NCBI RefSeq assembly: GCF_032586175.1
Contig: NZ_JAWHTE010000003.1
Location: 248,001 to 312,000, forward strand
Length of the DNA stretch: 64,000 nucleotides
Direction of reading: 5' to 3'
DNA from: Ovoidimarina sediminis
GTDB lineage: Bacteria > Pseudomonadota > Alphaproteobacteria > Rhodobacterales > Rhodobacteraceae
Shown: in pieces, positions 60,620-64,000 of the stretch
How the letters are laid out: each line of letters begins with the position of its first letter
Position numbering within the stretch: position 1 is the stretch's first letter
The notes under the pieces: generated by a model
Database searches by the model: none
What the model was told of the DNA's origin: nothing
The model's input: only the letters and a program-made list of their open reading frames with translations
Made by a program: the position numbers and the translations under genes

Positions 60620-61531
60620 CTAGCCGCCGATGAAGACGCAGCCGTCGGAAATGAATTGCGGCGGGGTTGCGCAGAGCCCGGAAGCCACTCGCCAGGCCGC
60701 CAGAACCTTGGGCACATAGGCGCGGGTTTCGGCATAAGGCGGCACGCCACCATGCTTGTGCACCGCGCCCTCGCCCGCGTTGTAGCCAGCGAGGATCAGA
60801 AGAGGATCCTGCCCGAACTCGCTCATCAGCCAATCGAGATAGGCGACGCCCCCGCGTATATTTTCCGAGGGCACTTGCCAGTTCTTGACGCCGAAACGCT
60901 GCGCGGTGGCCGGCATAAGCTGCATCAGCCCCTGTGCGCCCGCATGGCTGATCGCCTCCACCTGGCCGGCGGATTCGACCGAGATGATTGCGGCGACGAG
61001 GGCCGGAGACACCCGCGTGCCGACCGTGTGGCGCAGGATATCGCGCCCGTAGAGATCGGTGATGCGGCGCATGTCCTGCAGACGCGGCCCTGTAGGCGCG
61101 CCCAGCGTGGCGATCGCAGAGACGGCGGTGTCAAGGCGCGCGGGCCCCGCATCCTGGATCGAGGGTGAAACAGCCGTCCAGAAAGCCGCATAGATATCGT
61201 CAAGCCCATCGATCCGCTCGACCTCGCGGGAGCGGCGTTCTTCCTCGGTGACGGGCGGTGGCGACAGCGCCCAGATATCAACGGCGGGGTCGATCTGTAC
61301 GGTGATGCGCTTGCCAGGCGTGATGCTGCCCACGCCGATGCGCTTAGGCTCAACCCCGGGTTCGCGGGGTGGCTCGTAGGGCGCGTCGGGCGCGACCACC
61401 GTTTCGGTGGCCGCTGTGGCCTCCGCAGCCTCGGGTGCTCCGGCATCCAACGGCTCCGCCTGTGCGGCGGCGGTGAATAGGGTTGCAATCAAGACGACCG
61501 CGGTGCGGTGTGCCTGTGGATTCATGGGCAT
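60620..61531 (-). CDS. Lytic transglycosylase (SLT domain), exported
   Basis: A 303-residue exported enzyme with a signal peptide (RTAVVLIATLFTAAAQA, cleavage near residue 25), an acidic Ala/Glu/Pro linker (about 26-62) and a C-terminal SLT domain. The catalytic glutamate is E186 in AIISVESAGQ, followed by SHAGAQGLMQLMPATAQRFG and LAGYNAGEGAV. It would cut peptidoglycan glycan strands; beside the pilin genes it may open the wall for the tad pilus. ATG at 61531 has AGAGG six bases upstream; ATG at 61525 is an alternative. Confidence 0.9.
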   Translation of the reverse strand: MPMNPQAHRTAVVLIATLFTAAAQAEPLDAGAPEAAEATAATETVVAPDAPYEPPREPGVEPKRIGVGSITPGKRITVQIDPAVDIWALSPPPVTEEERRSREVERIDGLDDIYAAFWTAVSPSIQDAGPARLDTAVSAIATLGAPTGPRLQDMRRITDLYGRDILRHTVGTRVSPALVAAIISVESAGQVEAISHAGAQGLMQLMPATAQRFGVKNWQVPSENIRGGVAYLDWLMSEFGQDPLLILAGYNAGEGAVHKHGGVPPYAETRAYVPKVLAAWRVASGLCATPPQFISDGCVFIGG

Positions 61532-61904
61532 CTTTGGCCTCTGATCTGCTCTGCGAAGAAAATGCCAGTTTTTTCCGGCAATCGCGAGCGAAATTCTTCC
61601 GCCCAATTCGGGCAGTCTTTGGCGATTGCACAGAGTTTGGAGAACAATCCTTCAAGGGAGGTGATATTATCCCAGCTTCAGGACAGCTCGATCATATGTA
61701 AGTCTATAAAAATCAATGACTTAAGATTTTTCTTCTTCGGAATCCGTCATTCCGTAAAACGTACGATCCCGGTCAAACTCTCGCCTAAATTCGGGGGCCA
61801 TATGCCCTCCATGCCAAGGCGGCAGTGGGTTTATGAGGATTGCCCGAGAATAGCTGACGCCAGGGTGGAGTGAAACTGAGCGTAGACGGAAACGGAGACG
61901 AGAC
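61532..61904. promoter_or_regulatory. AT-rich leader of the pilin genes, 373 bases without a gene
   Basis: This gap between the divergent lytic transglycosylase and first pilin genes is clearly richer in A and T than its surroundings. It holds TGCCAG...CCGGCA near 61563-61580, GGGAGGTGAT near 61657 without an ORF, and GGAAT-CCGTC-ATTCC (61739-61753). Promoter elements for the highly expressed pilins are expected here. I see no gene. Confidence 0.5.
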
Positions 61905-62096
61905 ATGGAATTCTTCAAAATCACCAAGCGGTTCAAGGACGACGAAGACGGCGCAGTCACGGTTGACTGGGTTGTGCTGACGGCGGCTATCGTGGGCCTT
62001 GGCGTTGCGGTTATTGGTTCGGTTCGCACCGCGACCACGACCCTCGGCGACAAGATTTCGACGGCGATCGACGCCCAGGAAGTCGGCGGCGCGTAA
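61905..62096 (+). CDS. Flp-type pilin 1 (short, TVDW variant)
   Basis: A 63-residue pre-pilin: an 18-residue charged leader MEFFKITKRFKDDEDG, then a hydrophobic helix AVTVDWVVLTAAIVGLGVAVIGS. Processing by a TadV-type peptidase after the Gly is expected. Mature residue 5 is Asp and 6 is Trp (AVTVDW), where classical Flp pilins have Glu and Tyr. The short C-terminal part (RTATTTLGDKISTA) is typical of such tiny pilins. GGAGACGAG precedes the ATG. The next gene is 84% or more alike by eye. Confidence 0.85.
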   Translation: MEFFKITKRFKDDEDGAVTVDWVVLTAAIVGLGVAVIGSVRTATTTLGDKISTAIDAQEVGGA

Positions 62097-62173
62097 GCGT
62101 CGTGTAGAGCGCGGCGCTTCCTTCGGGGGCGCCGTTCAATACCAGCGGAAACATCCGCACAAGGAGACGAAGT

Positions 62174-62365
62174 ATGGAATTCTTCAAGATCACCAAGCGT
62201 TTCAAGAATGACGAAGACGGCGCGGTCACGGTTGACTGGGTTGTGCTGACGGCAGCGATCGTCGGCCTGGGCGTTGCGGTTATCGCGTCGGTTCGCACGG
62301 CGACCACGACCCTCGGCGACAAGATTTCGACTGCGGTTGAATCGCAGACTGTCGACGGCGCCTGA
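62174..62365 (+). CDS. Flp-type pilin 2 (near-duplicate of pilin 1)
   Basis: A 63-residue near-copy of pilin 1: same leader (one D-to-N change), identical VTVDWVVLTAAIVGLGVAVI, and differing mainly at the last nine residues (VESQTVDGA against IDAQEVGGA). A recent duplication is clear, also in the DNA. AAGGAGACGAAG upstream. A strong terminator follows 36 bases after the stop. Confidence 0.85.
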   Translation: MEFFKITKRFKNDEDGAVTVDWVVLTAAIVGLGVAVIASVRTATTTLGDKISTAVESQTVDGA

Positions 62366-62401
62366 TGGGCGACCGGTCGGGCGACCGGGACAAAAACAAA
62401 T

Positions 62402-62436
62402 AGGGGCCGCGCCAAGATTGGTGACGGCCCCTTTTT
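62402..62436 (+). terminator. Intrinsic terminator after pilin 2
   Basis: AGGGGCCG (62402-62409) pairs perfectly with CGGCCCCT (62424-62431) and is followed by TTTTTA; an inner CCAA/TTGG pair extends the stem. It should end the two-pilin transcript before pilin 3. Confidence 0.85.
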
Positions 62437-62508
62437 ATCACGGAGCGGCACAGTCGGGTGTGCCAGAGATTTTCGGGCCAAAGGCCTGGCAATTCGGGAG
62501 AAGACCCA

Positions 62509-62715
62509 ATGTACGATCGCTTGAAAGAGTTCTTTCGCAACGAAGACGGCGCCATCACGGTCGATTGGGTCGTGCTGACGGCAGGGGCCTGCTTCTTCGG
62601 GGTCGTCATCGTCGGATCGATCCAGAGCGCGGTGACCGACAAATCCGAAGGCATCGGCGCCGACGTCATCCAGACCGGAACCGCAGCCCTGGAGTATGGC
62701 ACGGGCGGTGGCTGA
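62509..62715 (+). CDS. Flp-type pilin 3 (divergent)
   Basis: A 68-residue pilin with leader MYDRLKEFFRNEDG and helix AITVDWVVLTAGACFFGVVIVGSI. It keeps the TVDW motif but has a Cys in the helix (GACFF) and a different, longer C-terminus (DVIQTGTAALEYGTGGG). It is past the terminator of pilins 1-2, so likely transcribed separately and perhaps a minor pilin or pseudopilin. GGGAGAAG upstream of the ATG. Confidence 0.85.
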   Translation: MYDRLKEFFRNEDGAITVDWVVLTAGACFFGVVIVGSIQSAVTDKSEGIGADVIQTGTAALEYGTGGG

Positions 62716-62966
62716 CCCCCGGACCAATCGGGATCAGTCGCAATTCAGCATACCCGCACGCAAGTGACCGCAGCACCCGCAAGTGCAGCGGTTTTTTGCG
62801 TTTGAATGGCCCGGGGAAGACCTGCGATTTTCTGCAAACTCCCACCAGATATCCGCTTTCTGTCCACGCTCTCGCCACAATTGACCTGTCAATGTCGACC
62901 TTGAATGCGTGTGTCGGTTGGGGGGCTCTGCCACCGGACCGCGGTTAGGACTTGAAAGGAAACGTC

Positions 62967-63818
62967 ATGCGTTTGGTGTTTATGTTCGTCCTTCTCCTCG
63001 GGTTGGGACTTGCTGGTTTTGCGGTCTACATGGCCCAGGATTACATTGCCCAGAACGAGGCGGCACTTGCCAAGGAACGGGCGGCCCGGGCGCAGATCGT
63101 GCCCACGACCGAAGTGATCGTGACAAAGGAATCGATCCGCTACGGCGACCGGCTTTCGAAGGAAGATGTGCGTAAGGTGCGCTGGCCAATCGACGGTGTG
63201 CCGGAAGGCGCCTACACCGATTTGGCCGCGCTCTTCCCCGAAGGCCAGCCGCCGCGAACCGTGTTGCGCGCGATGGAACCCGGCGAGGCGATCCTTGCAG
63301 TGAAGGTGACAGAACCTGGCCAGGATGCCGGCGTCGGATCGAAGCTTGCACCGGGCATGCGTGCCTTCGCGCTTCGGGTCGACGTGGCCTCGGGTGTGTC
63401 GGGCTTCCTGCGCCCCGGTGACCGCGTCGATGTCTACTGGACAGGATCGAACATCGAGGAAAGCGGCGGAACCCGCGAATTCACCAAGCTGATCCAGGCG
63501 AACATCAAGCTGATCGCCGTCGACCAGTCGGCCGATGAGGACAAGAACAACCCCACCGTCGCACGGACCGTGACCATCGAGGCCACGCCGGTTCAGGTGG
63601 CTTCGCTGGCCCAGGCCCAGGCAACCGGGCGTCTTCAGCTGTCGCTTGTCGGTGCGCAGGATGAGAATGTCGCCGGAGAAATCCGGGTCGACCAGGGCAC
63701 ACTTCTTGGTATCGAGGAGGAAGTTGTGGTCGTGAAGGAGAAGGAACGCGTCTGCACCGTGAAGAACCGCAAGGGCGGGGAAGTGGTGGAAGTTCGCGTC
63801 GACTGCCCGACCAACTGA
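62967..63818 (+). CDS. cpaB: Flp pilus assembly protein CpaB (RcpC)
   Basis: A 283-residue protein with an N-terminal membrane anchor (MRLVFMFVLLLGLGLAGFAVYMA), a SAF domain with the helix-loop EVIVTKESIRYGDRLSKEDV, and the RcpC/CpaB region (GMRAFALRVDVASGVSGFLRPGDRVDVYW; TVTIEATPVQVASLAQAQATGRLQLSL). It works at the periplasmic side of the tad secretin, probably binding peptidoglycan or pilus components. ATG at 62967 has AAAGGA upstream. The cpaC/secretin and motor genes should follow beyond the window. Confidence 0.93.
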   Translation: MRLVFMFVLLLGLGLAGFAVYMAQDYIAQNEAALAKERAARAQIVPTTEVIVTKESIRYGDRLSKEDVRKVRWPIDGVPEGAYTDLAALFPEGQPPRTVLRAMEPGEAILAVKVTEPGQDAGVGSKLAPGMRAFALRVDVASGVSGFLRPGDRVDVYWTGSNIEESGGTREFTKLIQANIKLIAVDQSADEDKNNPTVARTVTIEATPVQVASLAQAQATGRLQLSLVGAQDENVAGEIRVDQGTLLGIEEEVVVVKEKERVCTVKNRKGGEVVEVRVDCPTN

Positions 63819-63840
63819 TTGTTCGAAAACGACAAGCACG

Positions 63841-63860
63841 GGGGCCCGACCGAGGGCCCC
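63841..63860 (+). terminator. Hairpin after cpaB, with adjoining palindrome
   Basis: GGGGCCC (63841-63847) pairs with GGGCCCC (63854-63860) and is followed by TTATGCTTTAT, a weak U-tract. About ten bases on, GTAGGGGT (63872-63879) and ACCCCTAC (63894-63901) form a second stem. The remaining 100 bases to the end of the window hold no gene and probably the next promoter. Confidence 0.55.
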
Positions 63861-64000
63861 TTATGCTTTATGTAGGGGTGGTGTAGCCATCGTACCCCTA
63901 CTTGTTCGTTTGTGTTGCGACTTATCCACATGAGGCGCAGCGCGGAATTGTTTGATTATTGCAAAAAATCGACCCCTCACGCATTCTGCGGGCAGTCACG

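Noticed and set aside
61905..62096. Leader peptides or signal-recognition RNAs rather than pilins
   Set aside because: The hydrophobic helix after DEDG and the following cpaB gene make pilin by far the better reading.

Overview
The window is chromosomal DNA of a high-GC alphaproteobacterium, most probably a member of the Rhodobacteraceae (Roseobacter/Rhodobacter group). This rests on the cytochrome oxidase order ctaC-ctaB-small ORF-ctaG-ctaE followed by surf1, thrC and an M16 peptidase; a SAM-II riboswitch before metZ; a CP4-like class II aroA; and small Flp-type pilins before cpaB. Gene density is high, many neighbours overlap by 1-4 bases (ATGA, GTGA, TGATG), and I see no insertion sequence, prophage, CRISPR array, tRNA or rRNA.

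Layout. 1-5974: the end of hrpB, a remnant of dnaE2 abutting a sulfotransferase gene, a [2Fe-2S] ferredoxin, an exported VCBS-type protein, purD, and two paralogous membrane proteins. 6089-17826: xseA, an EAL protein, an acyltransferase, a fused NuoE-NuoF-like flavoprotein, ftsY, an EamA transporter, a YciB-type septation protein, a Sel1-repeat protein, a two-haem cytochrome-like protein and a PilZ protein. 17911-27968: a GST, riboswitch-controlled metZ with an amidotransferase, hisC-tyrC-extensin-like, a LysR regulator, and a GbsR-type regulator with cydAB. 28016-38683: trmB, a tandem repeat, dprA, topA, cmk, a GFA protein, murQ, aroA, a leucine-rich protein and tldD. 38880-46345: the aa3 oxidase subunit II/III and assembly operon continuing into thrC, an M16 peptidase and a RimJ-like acetyltransferase. 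46418-49178: a TetR/glyoxalase pair with two visible operators, then scoAB and a small acetyltransferase.

49303-57066 (minus strand) is an eight-gene catabolic-looking operon: a flavin monooxygenase, two AhpD/CMD proteins, an opine-dehydrogenase-like enzyme and a complete polyamine/opine-type ABC importer. 57482-60529 (plus) is a three-gene operon of a flippase-like membrane protein and homologues of DprE1 and DprE2, the two-step epimerase that makes polyprenyl-phosphoarabinose in mycobacteria. 60620-63818 carries a lytic transglycosylase, three Flp-type pilins and cpaB, the start of a tad locus running off the window.

Scattered between genes is an intergenic repeat family whose core reads about TTCATTTTGGCGGAAATACTCC. 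It is usually next to one or two perfect GC hairpins (GGGGGC-NNN-GCCCCC is typical). I count eight cores at seven sites. It has no assignment I know and, with the 49-57 kb operon and the DprE-type operon, is the most rewarding thing to follow up.
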